Source: Mycolicibacterium sp. (GTDB taxonomy: Bacteria > Actinomycetota > Actinomycetes > Mycobacteriales > Mycobacteriaceae). From it: a stretch of 64,000 bases of DNA. The stretch spans positions 868,001-932,000 of the forward strand of contig JACJWN010000003.1 of the NCBI GenBank assembly GCA_020637165.1, in the 5' to 3' direction. Positions within the stretch are counted from its first letter, which is position 1. Every line of letters starts with the position of its first letter. The notes below the pieces were generated by a model. The model searched no databases, was not told the origin of the DNA, and saw only the letters and a program-made list of their open reading frames with translations. Shown here piece after piece: positions 50,580 through 59,612 of this stretch. A program made the position numbers and the translations under genes.

Positions 50580-52805
50580 GCCCGACCGCTGGGAGCAGAC
50601 CTCGCGCGGACCCTGGTCGCCCGGTGTGAATCGGATGGCGATGACGCACACGTCGTCGGCGCGCGGCCGCGGCGCCAGCCGATCCTGAAGAACCGAGCAG
50701 TACGTGCCGATCGCGACGTCCGGACTCCACTCGGCGATGATGCGCTCGGCGGCGCGGATGCCGGTATCGACGTCCGCACCCCGGCGTTCGACCAGACCGT
50801 CGGTGTACATGACCAGGATGTCGCCGGGCTCGACGGGCACGGTCGCATCGGTATAGCGGGCCCCTGGCAGCGGTCCGAGCACTGGGCCGTGGGCGTTCTC
50901 GAGCCGGCTGACCTCGCCGGTCGCCGAGCGGCGCAGCAGCGGCGGCGGATGACCCGCCGAGCTGTAGCGCAGCGATTGTTCGTCGCGGTCGTAGATCGCC
51001 ACCGCCATGGTCGCGAATTTGCCGTGACTGGCATCGCGGGTGAACCCGTTTAGCTCGGCCATCAGCTGTGCGGGGGTCATTCCCTGGTGGGCCAGTGCCC
51101 GGCCCGCGCTGCGCAACTGGGCCATATCCTCCACCGCGGGCATGCCATGGCCGACGACGTCGCCGACCGCCAGGAAGGTCCGGTTTCCCGGCAGCGGCAT
51201 GAGGTCGTACCAGTCACCGCCGAGTCCCTGTTCGACATCGGCCGGTTCGTAGGTGACGCAGACATCCAACCCCGAGACCTCGGCCGGGGTGGTTGGGAGA
51301 ACCGCCGACTGCAGGACCGCGGCCCGGGCCCGTTCGTCGGCGTAGACCTGTGCCCGCACCAGCGCCTGGCTGACCATATTGGCCACCGCGGCGACGTAGT
51401 AAAGCTGGTCGGCGTCCAACGGCTGCGGATCGGTCCAAACCAGCAGCATCACACCGACCGGCTTTCCGGCCGCGGTCAGCGGCCAGCCCACCGTCGACTC
51501 GGCGCCGCTGAGCTGCGCCCAGTGCACCTTGTCGGGGTAGATCTGCGCGTACTCCGCACTGGTCGGGATGATGATTGGCTGCCCGCCGCGCACCACGTCG
51601 GTGGCGACCGTCCGTTCTCTCAACGGCATGCTGTCGCCGAATTTCTCCAGCACCACTCGCGGATAGCCCGACACCCACTCGAGGGTGCTCGCATCGAGAC
51701 CGACCGCTCCCAGGCTCAGCGCCTGCACGCCGACCTCGGCGATGACCTCTTCCTCCAGCGCGCGGCCGATGTCCTGTGGGGTGAGCGCCGCGGAAAGCTT
51801 GCGGGCCAGGCGCGACAGCGTCTCCAGCCGGATCCGTTCCCTCCGCTCGGCCTCGTGTTCCTCCACCTCGCTCTCCCGCGCGCGGGACTCCTGGGCGATG
51901 AGCATCGTCACCACCACGATGGTCGCGATGAACACCTGGGTGAGTGCCACCCGGGTCGTCAGCGACACGTCGATGTTGGCGAACAGTCCGCGGCCCCGGG
52001 TTGCCGTGAGGTTGACCAGGAAGGCCACGACCGCGCCCGCCAGAGCGGCGCCGAGCATGTCGAGCCGCAGCGCCGCCCAGCCCAGCACCGGCAGGATCAG
52101 CAGGGCCGGCGGGGCCGTGGTCCAGAATCCGGCGAACGAGACCGCCGTAGCGACCACGATGATCGCGACGGTCTCCCACGGCCGTCGGCGCACGAAGTGC
52201 GACTGGGTGGCCCACAACAGGATCGGAGCCGCCACCACCAGAACGCCGAGCGCGTCGCCGGCCCACCAGTTGAGCACCAGGCTCAGCCAGGGCGATCCCG
52301 CGTCGATGGTCACCGCTTTGAGCGAGCCGCCGATCAAGCAGCCCGAGAGCGGACCGAGCACGGCCGCGCCCACGATGAAGGCGGCGAAATCGCGATGCCT
52401 GCCCAGATCCGGCCGGCCGCCGCACCAGGCCAGCACCAAAGAGGCCCCCACGATCGGCTCGATGGTGTTGGCCAGCGCAAAACCGACTGAAACCAGCAGC
52501 GGGGTCTGGAAAAGAATATCGACGAGCATCTCGGCGGCGAAGATGCCGGCGACCACGGCCGGCCACAGCCTGCGGCGGCTGAGGATCATGGCCGCGACGG
52601 TCACGCCGGCGGGCGGGTAGAAGAACGCCGGACCGGCCTCGGATCCGAAAACCTCCCAGGCCAGCAGCGACCCGGCCGCAAATGCCACGAAGACGATGGC
52701 GAAGAGCCGGATCCAATCACCGCGGCCGGGTGGGCGTCCACCGGGGTTCGGGTCGGCTGCCGCCGCTGCCGCCGGATGGCTCATGGGCGGCCCTGGCGGG
52801 CTCAT
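50568..52805 (-). CDS. MASE1-GAF-SpoIIE (PP2C-type) phosphatase, paralogue 2
   Basis: 745 residues. MASE1 membrane domain (about 30-305, motif FFYPPAGV), coiled coil (about 310-345), GAF (about 350-505) and SpoIIE-type phosphatase (about 525-735) with GGDWYD, GDVVGHG, YTDGLVE and RADDVCV intact. This is the most divergent of the three paralogues in the catalytic domain. ATG at 52805 is chosen; a GTG one codon earlier and an ATG at 52784 are alternatives. It lies 30 bp downstream of paralogue 3 and its 3-prime end overlaps hypB by 12 bp. Confidence 0.92.
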   Translation of the reverse strand: MSPPGPPMSHPAAAAAADPNPGGRPPGRGDWIRLFAIVFVAFAAGSLLAWEVFGSEAGPAFFYPPAGVTVAAMILSRRRLWPAVVAGIFAAEMLVDILFQTPLLVSVGFALANTIEPIVGASLVLAWCGGRPDLGRHRDFAAFIVGAAVLGPLSGCLIGGSLKAVTIDAGSPWLSLVLNWWAGDALGVLVVAAPILLWATQSHFVRRRPWETVAIIVVATAVSFAGFWTTAPPALLILPVLGWAALRLDMLGAALAGAVVAFLVNLTATRGRGLFANIDVSLTTRVALTQVFIATIVVVTMLIAQESRARESEVEEHEAERRERIRLETLSRLARKLSAALTPQDIGRALEEEVIAEVGVQALSLGAVGLDASTLEWVSGYPRVVLEKFGDSMPLRERTVATDVVRGGQPIIIPTSAEYAQIYPDKVHWAQLSGAESTVGWPLTAAGKPVGVMLLVWTDPQPLDADQLYYVAAVANMVSQALVRAQVYADERARAAVLQSAVLPTTPAEVSGLDVCVTYEPADVEQGLGGDWYDLMPLPGNRTFLAVGDVVGHGMPAVEDMAQLRSAGRALAHQGMTPAQLMAELNGFTRDASHGKFATMAVAIYDRDEQSLRYSSAGHPPPLLRRSATGEVSRLENAHGPVLGPLPGARYTDATVPVEPGDILVMYTDGLVERRGADVDTGIRAAERIIAEWSPDVAIGTYCSVLQDRLAPRPRADDVCVIAIRFTPGDQGPREVCSQRSGSNL

Positions 52806-52835
52806 CACCGAAGCCTAGCGTGCACCGACGGAGCT

Positions 52836-54971
52836 TCATCCGAAGCGGACAACGACCAGGCAGAGGTCATCGTCGTGCGGTGACGGCGCGACGTCGTCGG
52901 CCAGGGATTCGCAGTCGAACAGCGCATCCGGCGGCCAGTTGGCGATCACCTGCTCCAGGTGCGCGATACCGGCTTCGACATGCTGATCGCGGTGTTCCAC
53001 CAATCCGTCGGTGTACATCACCAGGACGTCCCCCGGACCGACCGCGACGGTCTCCGCGCAATATTCGGCGTCGTCGAACGGCCCCAGTACGGGTCCACTG
53101 GCGCCGCGGAGGCGCACCACCTCCCCGGTTGCGGCCCGCCGCAGCAGCGCGGGTGGGTGGCCGGCCGAACTGTAGGACAGCGAACTCTCGGCGGGGTCGA
53201 GAACGACGACCAAATTGGTGGCGAACTCACCGCGGATCTGAAGGCCCGCGAACCGGTTGAGTTCGGCCAGCACCCGATCCGGGCCGAGACCCTGATAGGC
53301 GTAGGCGTTTCCGGTACTGCGCAACTGCGCCATGTCCTCCACCGCCGTCAGGCCATGGCCGATCACGTCACCAACCGACAGATAGGTTCGCCCGTCGGGC
53401 AGTGACATCACGCTGTACCAGTCGCCGCCGAGCCCGTTGGCGTCGTCGGCCGGCCGGTAGAGCGCCCGGAAGTCCAGTCCGGGGGCATCGGGCGGAAGTA
53501 CCGGATGTGCCGCGGTGTGCAACACCATCGCCCGCGCGTGCTCGTCGGCGTAGGACTTCGCCCGGGACAGCGCCTGAGCGGCGATGGTGGCCACCGCCGA
53601 CAGGTACGCCTGCTGGGCGGCGTTGAGCGGCTGCGGCGTCGTCCACGCCAGCGAGAAGGCGCCCAAGGTCTTCGAGCCATCGATCAGCGGCCAGCCGACC
53701 ACCGAGTTGATCCCGTTGCCCCGAAGTCGTCGGGCGGCACCGCCGTAGCGTCGCTCGTAGTCCTCGATCGTCGGAACCAGAACCGGCTCGCCGTCACGGG
53801 CCGCATCCCCTGCGACCGAGCTGTCGGTGAGGGCGGACCGCTCACCCAACTCGTTGATGAACTGCTGCGGGTACCCCGCAACGGCCAGCCATTCGAGTTC
53901 CTCCCCGTCGGCGGTCAACAGGCCGACCTTGATACCAGCGGCGCCGAGGTCGGCGACCAACTCGGTCTCCAGAACCCGCCCGACATCACGCGGGGTCAGC
54001 GCCGAGGACAGCTGCAGGGTCAGCCGGGCGAGTGACTGAAGACGGCGTCGTTCGGCCCGCTCGATCGTTTTCTCTCGGGCGGCCTTCCGGCGCGCCGAGG
54101 CCTCCTGTGCGATCAGCATGGCCAGCAGCACGTTGACCCCGATGAGCAGCTGGGTCAATGCCAGCCTGCCGCCCCTGGACACCCCCAGGTCGTCGAACAG
54201 GCTGAAACCGGACGCCGCGCGGAGGTTGGTGGCGAACGCGATCCCCGCCCCGGCCAGAGCGGCGCCGAGCACATCGAGGCGCAGGGCCGCAAATGCCAGC
54301 ACCGGCAGAATCAGCAACGACGGCTGCAATCCGGTCCAGATCGCCAGCCACGCCATCCCCGCGGCGGTGCCCAGAATCGCCAGGGCTTCCACAGGGCGTT
54401 CCCGGAGAACATGGAACTGCTTGGGCCACAGCAATATCGGAGCCCCCACCACCAGCGCCCCGATGCCGTCGCCGGCAAACCAGCGCAGAACGGCACCCGG
54501 CCACCACGCCCCGAGATGCCAGGCGACCGTCGTCCCGCCGATGAGCCCGCCCAGCAACGGGCCGGCCAGACACGAGCCGACGACGAAGATGACCAGGTCC
54601 CGGCGCCGCCGCAGGTCCGGCGTTCGCCTGCAACCGGCGAGCACCAGTGCCGCCCCGATCACCGGCTCCAGCGAATTGGCCAGTACATAACCGACGATCG
54701 CCTGGGGTGCCAGTCCGGCGAACAGGTCGACGGAGATCTCGGCGAGCACGACGGCGGCGATGATCACCGGCCAGCGACGGCGGGGACTGATCAGCAGCGC
54801 CGCCGCGCTGACGCCGGCCGGCGGGTAGAAGGTCGGGCCGAGTTCGGAACCTCCGAAGGCGATCGCCGAGACCACTGCGCCCGCCGCGTAGGCGAGGAAT
54901 ACGACGAGAAACAAGCCGGTGGCCGGCAACCGCGAACGCGGCCCGGCGGGCCCGGTCGTCGGGGGTCGCAT
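52836..54971 (-). CDS. MASE1-GAF-SpoIIE (PP2C-type) phosphatase, paralogue 3
   Basis: 711 residues, with a shorter N-terminus than the others. MASE1 (about 15-295, motif TFYPPAGV), linker, GAF (about 330-480) and phosphatase domain (about 500-710). GGDWYS, GDVIGHG, YTDGLVE and HDDDLCL are intact. Its catalytic half is very similar to paralogue 1 (both share DVIGHGL and RSTGNAYA). The ATG shares one base with the TGA of the upstream SIMPL gene (TGATG), so the two are co-translated. Confidence 0.92.
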   Translation of the reverse strand: MRPPTTGPAGPRSRLPATGLFLVVFLAYAAGAVVSAIAFGGSELGPTFYPPAGVSAAALLISPRRRWPVIIAAVVLAEISVDLFAGLAPQAIVGYVLANSLEPVIGAALVLAGCRRTPDLRRRRDLVIFVVGSCLAGPLLGGLIGGTTVAWHLGAWWPGAVLRWFAGDGIGALVVGAPILLWPKQFHVLRERPVEALAILGTAAGMAWLAIWTGLQPSLLILPVLAFAALRLDVLGAALAGAGIAFATNLRAASGFSLFDDLGVSRGGRLALTQLLIGVNVLLAMLIAQEASARRKAAREKTIERAERRRLQSLARLTLQLSSALTPRDVGRVLETELVADLGAAGIKVGLLTADGEELEWLAVAGYPQQFINELGERSALTDSSVAGDAARDGEPVLVPTIEDYERRYGGAARRLRGNGINSVVGWPLIDGSKTLGAFSLAWTTPQPLNAAQQAYLSAVATIAAQALSRAKSYADEHARAMVLHTAAHPVLPPDAPGLDFRALYRPADDANGLGGDWYSVMSLPDGRTYLSVGDVIGHGLTAVEDMAQLRSTGNAYAYQGLGPDRVLAELNRFAGLQIRGEFATNLVVVLDPAESSLSYSSAGHPPALLRRAATGEVVRLRGASGPVLGPFDDAEYCAETVAVGPGDVLVMYTDGLVEHRDQHVEAGIAHLEQVIANWPPDALFDCESLADDVAPSPHDDDLCLVVVRFG

Positions 54972-55633
54972 CAGTCACCTGCCGAGACGGTGAAATCCGC
55001 CTCAACCTCAGCGGTGACATCGACCTCGCCGGGACGCAGGCTGAGCGCGCCGGATTCCGCTCCGGGCGCGGCCGCAGCGGCCAGGATCACCTTGCGCTGC
55101 ACCGGCCCGCCGAGCCCGCTGTCGCTGATGCTGAGAACCCGCACCGGGCCGAGGTCGAGCGCGTCAGCGTAGTCCCGGGCCCGCCGCTCGGCGTCGCGTA
55201 CCGCTTTCTGCCGGGCCTTGCGCTCCAACTTCGCCCGGGTGGCGTCCCGCAGCGACCAGTCGATGTGGCCGATGCCCAGACCCTCGACGCCCGCGCACCA
55301 GCTCACCCACTCGGCCAGATCATCGAAATCGGTGAACGTCGCGGTCACCGACACCACCGCAGTGTGAATCAGCGGCAACTGTGTGCCGTCTGGGTTGAAC
55401 GGCCGGCGCGAGCCCATCCGGATCTGGTCCACCGCGAACCGGACGACTGGTCCGCTCCTGCGGTGCAGACGAGACTCCAGGGAGTCGCTGACCTGCGCCG
55501 CCGAGACCGACACCGTCCGGAACACGGGCTCGGCCTCGGGTCCTTCGGCGCTCAGCGTGGCATGGACCGTCGCCTGCTCGGGCCGGACCGTCACGGTATG
55601 TGCGCCGCGGACGGCGATCTTGACGGGTGTCAC
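54971..55633 (-). CDS. SIMPL (DUF541) domain protein
   Basis: 220 residues. The SIMPL fold is recognised from VRGAHTVTVRPEQATVHATL at the N-terminus and the KARQKAVRDAERRARDYADALDL helix typical of the family (about 140-165). Unlike many members it has no signal peptide, so it is predicted cytoplasmic. GTG start with a -10 hexamer 6 nt upstream. First gene of an operon with two MASE1 phosphatases. Biochemical role of SIMPL proteins in bacteria is unclear. Confidence 0.85.
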   Translation of the reverse strand: MTPVKIAVRGAHTVTVRPEQATVHATLSAEGPEAEPVFRTVSVSAAQVSDSLESRLHRRSGPVVRFAVDQIRMGSRRPFNPDGTQLPLIHTAVVSVTATFTDFDDLAEWVSWCAGVEGLGIGHIDWSLRDATRAKLERKARQKAVRDAERRARDYADALDLGPVRVLSISDSGLGGPVQRKVILAAAAAPGAESGALSLRPGEVDVTAEVEADFTVSAGD

Positions 55634-55639
55634 TTCTCC

Positions 55640-55645
55640 ACCCTA
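55640..55645 (-). promoter_or_regulatory. Putative leaderless -10 TAGGGT (SIMPL-phosphatase operon)
   Basis: Minus-strand TANNNT hexamer 6 nt before the GTG at 55633. Confidence 0.5.
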
Positions 55646-55739
55646 GGGGCAGTGCAGCCCCCGCCGTCACCGCGAGCGGGCGGATTTCCGGACCGTGGCG
55701 GCGTTTCGCGTGGAAGCGAGGCTTCCGGATGCGGCAAGG

Positions 55740-57914
55740 CTATTTGATCAGGGGATCCCGGGGCATGCCGAGGATGCGCTCGGCGATCTGATTGCGTGCG
55801 ACCTCGGAGGTGCCACCGGCGATGGCCATCCCGCGCGCCCCCATCGCCGCCCGTGCCGCCAGCGCACCCTCGCCGCCCTCCAGGGCGACCTCGGGACCGA
55901 GCAGCGCTGTCGCGATGGCGCCCTGCTCGCCGAAGTGTTCGGCGAGTTTGAGTTTGGTGATGTTGCCCTCCGGCCCCGGCCCGGCACCGGCGATACTGCG
56001 CGCGGCCCGGCGCAGGTTGAGCAGCCGCAACGCGTGGTCGTCGGCGAGGAACCGCCCGACCCGTTCGACGGCCCCGGCCACCCGGTCGCCGTGGGTCTTG
56101 GCCAGCTGCACCAGCCAGGCCGAGGCGGGGGCGATACCCCCGGCGCCGCCGCCGATGCTCACCCGCTCGTTGCCCAACGTGGCCCTGGCCACGGTCCAGC
56201 CCGCGTTGGGCTCGCCCACCACGTCCTCGTCGGGGACGAAAACGTCGTTGAAGAAGACCTCGTTGAACTCCTTTCCGCCGGTGATCTGGCGCAGCGGGCG
56301 CACCTCGACCCCGGGCGCCTTCATATCGACGATCACCATCGTGATGCCGGCGTGTTTGGGCACCTCGAAGTCGGTGCGCACCGTCGCCAGCCCGCGCCGC
56401 GCGTAGTGGGCGCCGCTGGTCCAGACCTTCTGACCGGTGATCCGCCAGCCGCCCTCGACCCGGGTGGCCCTGGTCTTGACCGCCGCTGCGTCGGAGCCGG
56501 CGGAGGGCTCGGAGAACAGCTGGCACCAGATCTCGTCTTTTCGTAGCGCCTTCTCCACGAAGCGCTCGATCTGCGATGGCGTGCCGTGCTGGATGAGGGT
56601 GAGGATCACCCACCCGGTGATCCCGTAGTCGGGACGTTTGACCCCGGCCGCGGCGAATTCCTCATCGATCAGAAGTTGTTCGACCGCCCCCGCCGCACGT
56701 CCCCACGGCGTGGGCCAGTGCGGCATGACGTAGCCGGTCGCGATGAGCTCATCGAGTTGGGCCTCGGCGTCCAGCTCGGCAATCCGCTGGGCCTCGGCGC
56801 GGATCTCACCGCGCAACGCCTCGGCCTCCGGCGGCAGATCCAGGCTGTTGGCCCGGGCGATGCCCCGCCCGGTCAGATCGAAGACATCGGCGGCGGGTCC
56901 GTCGCCGCCGAGGATCCCGTTGACGGTCAACGCACGACGCAGGTGCAGGTGCGCGTCGTGCTCCCAGGTGAACCCGATACCGCCGTGCACCTGAATGTTG
57001 AGTTCGGCGTTGCGGAGGTAGGCCGGGAAGGCCAGCGCCGCCGCGGCCGCCGCGGCCAACTGGAACTCCGACTCACCGTCCCCGGCGGCGTCCTCGGCCG
57101 CGCGGGCGGCGTCCCAGACACACGCCAACGCCGACTCCGCGGCCACCAGCATGTTGGCGCAATGGTGCTTGACCGCCTGAAACGTGGCTATGGTGCGGCC
57201 GAACTGCTCGCGGACCTTCGCGTACTCGACGGCTGCCTCGACACAATCCGTCGCGCCGCCCACGGCCTCGGCGGCGAAGAGGGTGCGGGCGCGCGCCAGG
57301 GCGGCCTCCCGCGAGCCGGGCAGCATATTGTCGCCGAAGACGACGTCGGAGAGCAGGACCCGGCCGGACCGCCGGGTGCGGTCGAGGCTGCCGGGCAACT
57401 GCACCGAGACACCCCCTGCCCCGCGCTCCACCAGCAGCATGTCCGCGCCGACGGCCAGCAGGAACACATCGGCGAGGCCGGCGCCCAGCACGATGCCCGC
57501 GTCCCCGGATACACACCCGTCGACAACCTCAAGGTCACCGCCGAAACCGACTGCGGCGCTGCGGGTTCCGTCGATGAGCCCGGGAAGCAACCGGGCCTTC
57601 TGCTCCTCGGTGCCCACCGCGGTCAGCACCGCGGAGACCACCGTCGTGGGGACGAACGCTCCGGGAGCCACGGCGTGTCCGAGTTCCTCGATAACCACCA
57701 CCAATTCGGGCAGACCGAAGCCCGACCCGCCGTAGGCTTCGTCGACGTGCAGCCCGAGCCAGCCCAGCTCGGCCAGTTCCCGCCAGAACGGCGGGCGGAA
57801 CTCCTCATCGGCGTCCAGAGCGGCCCGAGCCGCCGCCCGGGCTTTCTGCCCGGTCAGGAACGAGCGGGCGACCGCACCGAGTTCGCGGTGATCGTCGGTC
57901 AGGGCGATGGGCAT
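55740..57914 (-). CDS. fadE22: Acyl-CoA dehydrogenase FadE22 (two fused ACAD domains)
   Basis: 724 residues, twice the normal ACAD length: an N-terminal ACAD-like half (about 1-345) and a second half (about 370-724). The second half holds the FAD/substrate motif SEPSAGSDAA and WTSGAHYA, and ends GGTSEVARNQIAERILG. The first half carries the helical C-terminal features QVHGGIGFTWEH. Probably an internal heterodimer-like enzyme in lipid or sterol side-chain catabolism; the M. tuberculosis homologue (Rv3061c) is of the same size. AGGAGG lies upstream of the ATG. Confidence 0.93.
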   Translation of the reverse strand: MPIALTDDHRELGAVARSFLTGQKARAAARAALDADEEFRPPFWRELAELGWLGLHVDEAYGGSGFGLPELVVVIEELGHAVAPGAFVPTTVVSAVLTAVGTEEQKARLLPGLIDGTRSAAVGFGGDLEVVDGCVSGDAGIVLGAGLADVFLLAVGADMLLVERGAGGVSVQLPGSLDRTRRSGRVLLSDVVFGDNMLPGSREAALARARTLFAAEAVGGATDCVEAAVEYAKVREQFGRTIATFQAVKHHCANMLVAAESALACVWDAARAAEDAAGDGESEFQLAAAAAAALAFPAYLRNAELNIQVHGGIGFTWEHDAHLHLRRALTVNGILGGDGPAADVFDLTGRGIARANSLDLPPEAEALRGEIRAEAQRIAELDAEAQLDELIATGYVMPHWPTPWGRAAGAVEQLLIDEEFAAAGVKRPDYGITGWVILTLIQHGTPSQIERFVEKALRKDEIWCQLFSEPSAGSDAAAVKTRATRVEGGWRITGQKVWTSGAHYARRGLATVRTDFEVPKHAGITMVIVDMKAPGVEVRPLRQITGGKEFNEVFFNDVFVPDEDVVGEPNAGWTVARATLGNERVSIGGGAGGIAPASAWLVQLAKTHGDRVAGAVERVGRFLADDHALRLLNLRRAARSIAGAGPGPEGNITKLKLAEHFGEQGAIATALLGPEVALEGGEGALAARAAMGARGMAIAGGTSEVARNQIAERILGMPRDPLIK

Positions 57915-57962
57915 AGTGCCTCCTCGACGTGAAGGGCCGCTGATAACCGCGACGTTACCGGC

Positions 57963-58271
57963 CTAATCCAGCGCGGTGATCAGCTCGCCGACGGTGTGGT
58001 GGGCCTCCAGCGGATGGCGAAGCCGCCCTTTGGCATTGACCCGGTAGAGGTTGCGGCGGCCCTGCTTGGTCTTGGTCAGGTAACCGCCGTCGGTCAGATC
58101 GGACAGGATTACCTGCACGGCCCGTTCGGTGATTCCGATCCGCAGTCCCAGTTCGCGCGCGGTGAGCGCCTCGCCGCGGGCCAGGCACAAAAGGACATGG
58201 GCATGGTTGGTCAGAAACGTCCATGCGCGCGCGGACGGCTCGGGCACAGGTCGCTCAGACGTAGCAGACAT
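57963..58271 (-). CDS. Small winged-helix transcriptional regulator
   Basis: 102 residues, almost only a winged helix (LTARELGLRIGITERAVQVILSDLTDGGYLTKTKQGRRNLYRVN) of the ArsR/MarR-like DNA-binding type, with a short C-terminal helix. No metal-binding cysteine is present, so it is not a classical ArsR sensor. A perfect inverted repeat begins 6 bp upstream of its ATG, which suggests autoregulation. It lies between fadE22 and the GNAT-AAA+ gene, all on the minus strand. Confidence 0.85.
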   Translation of the reverse strand: MSATSERPVPEPSARAWTFLTNHAHVLLCLARGEALTARELGLRIGITERAVQVILSDLTDGGYLTKTKQGRRNLYRVNAKGRLRHPLEAHHTVGELITALD

Positions 58272-58276
58272 TCAAC

Positions 58277-58306
58277 TTTTGTATCACTGTTGCCAGCCAT
58301 ACAAAA
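58277..58306. promoter_or_regulatory. Inverted repeat TTTTGTAT-N14-ATACAAAA, probable operator
   Basis: Perfect 8-bp arms with centres 22 bp apart (two helical turns), in an AT-rich patch immediately upstream of the winged-helix gene. The site covers the likely promoter and leaves no room for a normal ribosome-binding site beyond it. Confidence 0.7.
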
Positions 58307-58334
58307 GGATTTATTCATGTAAAGGGATTCGCAA

Positions 58335-59612
58335 CTACAGACGTGCAAACTCCTCCTTGCCGCGTTCGAACTCGGCCAGCATCGCCGCGGTCAGGGTCGG
58401 CCTGATTTCCCCGATCGCGTTCAGATAGTCATCGGTGACGGCCGGTTCGCCGCGGCCGTGGCGCATCTCCCGCTCGAAGGCGGCCTGCGCCCCCTTACGC
58501 GCCGCGAACTCGATGTCGGCGGGAGTGAAGAACTCCGAGGCGGTGACCAGACGCTCGACGTCTACGTGGGCGTTGGCCGCACCCAGATAGCGCTGCCACA
58601 CGGCATGGCGCGCCGGCTGATCGGGCGGGCCGACCGGGATCACGTAGTCGAAGCGCCCCGGCCGCAGAAACGCCGAGTCCAGGGAGTGCACGGTGTTGGT
58701 CGCGCACACCAGCAGCCGGCTGTCGTGCTGGCGGAAGGCCGGGATCAGCTTGAGCAGCTCGTTGGTCACGCCGAGTTCGGCGGTCGAGGCGCCAGCCCGC
58801 GCAGTGGCGATCTCCTCCACCTCGTCGATGAACAGCACCAGTTCGTCGAGTTCGGCAAGGTCGGCGAAGGCCTCGCGCAGCGATGCCGCCAGCCCGCCGG
58901 CCCCGCTGGCCGCCAGCCGGGAGGGGAAAAGTTCAACGAAGGGCCAACCGAGGCGGGAGGCGATCGCCTTGGCGAAGCTGGTCTTGCCGGTACCCGGCGG
59001 CCCGAACAGAATCACCGCCTTGGGTGGCCGGACCCCGTAGCGGTCGGCGACCTCCGGATGACCCAGCGGGTCGACGATGCGCCGTTCGATGATCTGTTTC
59101 TCGCTCTCCATGCCGGCCATATCGCCCCACAGGCCGGGTGGAAGCATCAACCCGCCTAGCTCCTCGAGCAGGTTGGCCTGGTCCGGTCCGAGGTGTTCGA
59201 ACATTTCGTAGTACACCAGCCCGCCCCGGCGGTGATACCCCGAGTTCTCCAGCGCGGCGACCCCGGTTGCCGTCTCCGGCGTCATGGTGCAGATCCGCCG
59301 CACACCCTGGGAGCGAAGCCGCCGCTCAAGATCAGCCAGCAGCGCCGAGCCGATGCCGCGATTTCGCCAGCGGGCCCCGATCGCCAGCAGCAGGATCCAG
59401 GCCCGATCACCCTGGGTCTGGGCCACCGCCATGCCCACGACTTCCTCGCCCACTTCGGCGACCACCGCCGGCTCACCGGCGCGTGCCGCCGCCATCACCT
59501 CTGCCACGCTGAACACCGGTTCACCAGAACCGGGAACCCGGCTCTGGTCCCAGACCGCAATGGCCTGGTCCAGGTCTTCGTCGTGGTAATCACGCAGCCG
59601 CCAGACCGGCAT
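58335..59612 (-). CDS. GNAT acetyltransferase fused to an AAA+ ATPase
   Basis: 425 residues. N-terminal GNAT domain (about 1-140), with the acetyl-CoA loop RNRGIGSAL (83-91) and ENSGYHRRG near 122-130. After a linker (about 141-165), an AAA+ module of the classical FtsH/p97 clade: Walker A GPPGTGKT (204-211), Walker B FIDEVEE (261-267), sensor 1 in VCATN (Asn306), and RPGRFD (317-322) as the arginine-finger region, then a helical lid. GAGGAGGTG precedes the ATG (MPVWRLRDYHDED). I do not know a characterised homologue. Substrate is unknown; ATP-driven remodelling coupled to acetylation is inference. Confidence 0.88.
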   Translation of the reverse strand: MPVWRLRDYHDEDLDQAIAVWDQSRVPGSGEPVFSVAEVMAAARAGEPAVVAEVGEEVVGMAVAQTQGDRAWILLLAIGARWRNRGIGSALLADLERRLRSQGVRRICTMTPETATGVAALENSGYHRRGGLVYYEMFEHLGPDQANLLEELGGLMLPPGLWGDMAGMESEKQIIERRIVDPLGHPEVADRYGVRPPKAVILFGPPGTGKTSFAKAIASRLGWPFVELFPSRLAASGAGGLAASLREAFADLAELDELVLFIDEVEEIATARAGASTAELGVTNELLKLIPAFRQHDSRLLVCATNTVHSLDSAFLRPGRFDYVIPVGPPDQPARHAVWQRYLGAANAHVDVERLVTASEFFTPADIEFAARKGAQAAFEREMRHGRGEPAVTDDYLNAIGEIRPTLTAAMLAEFERGKEEFARL

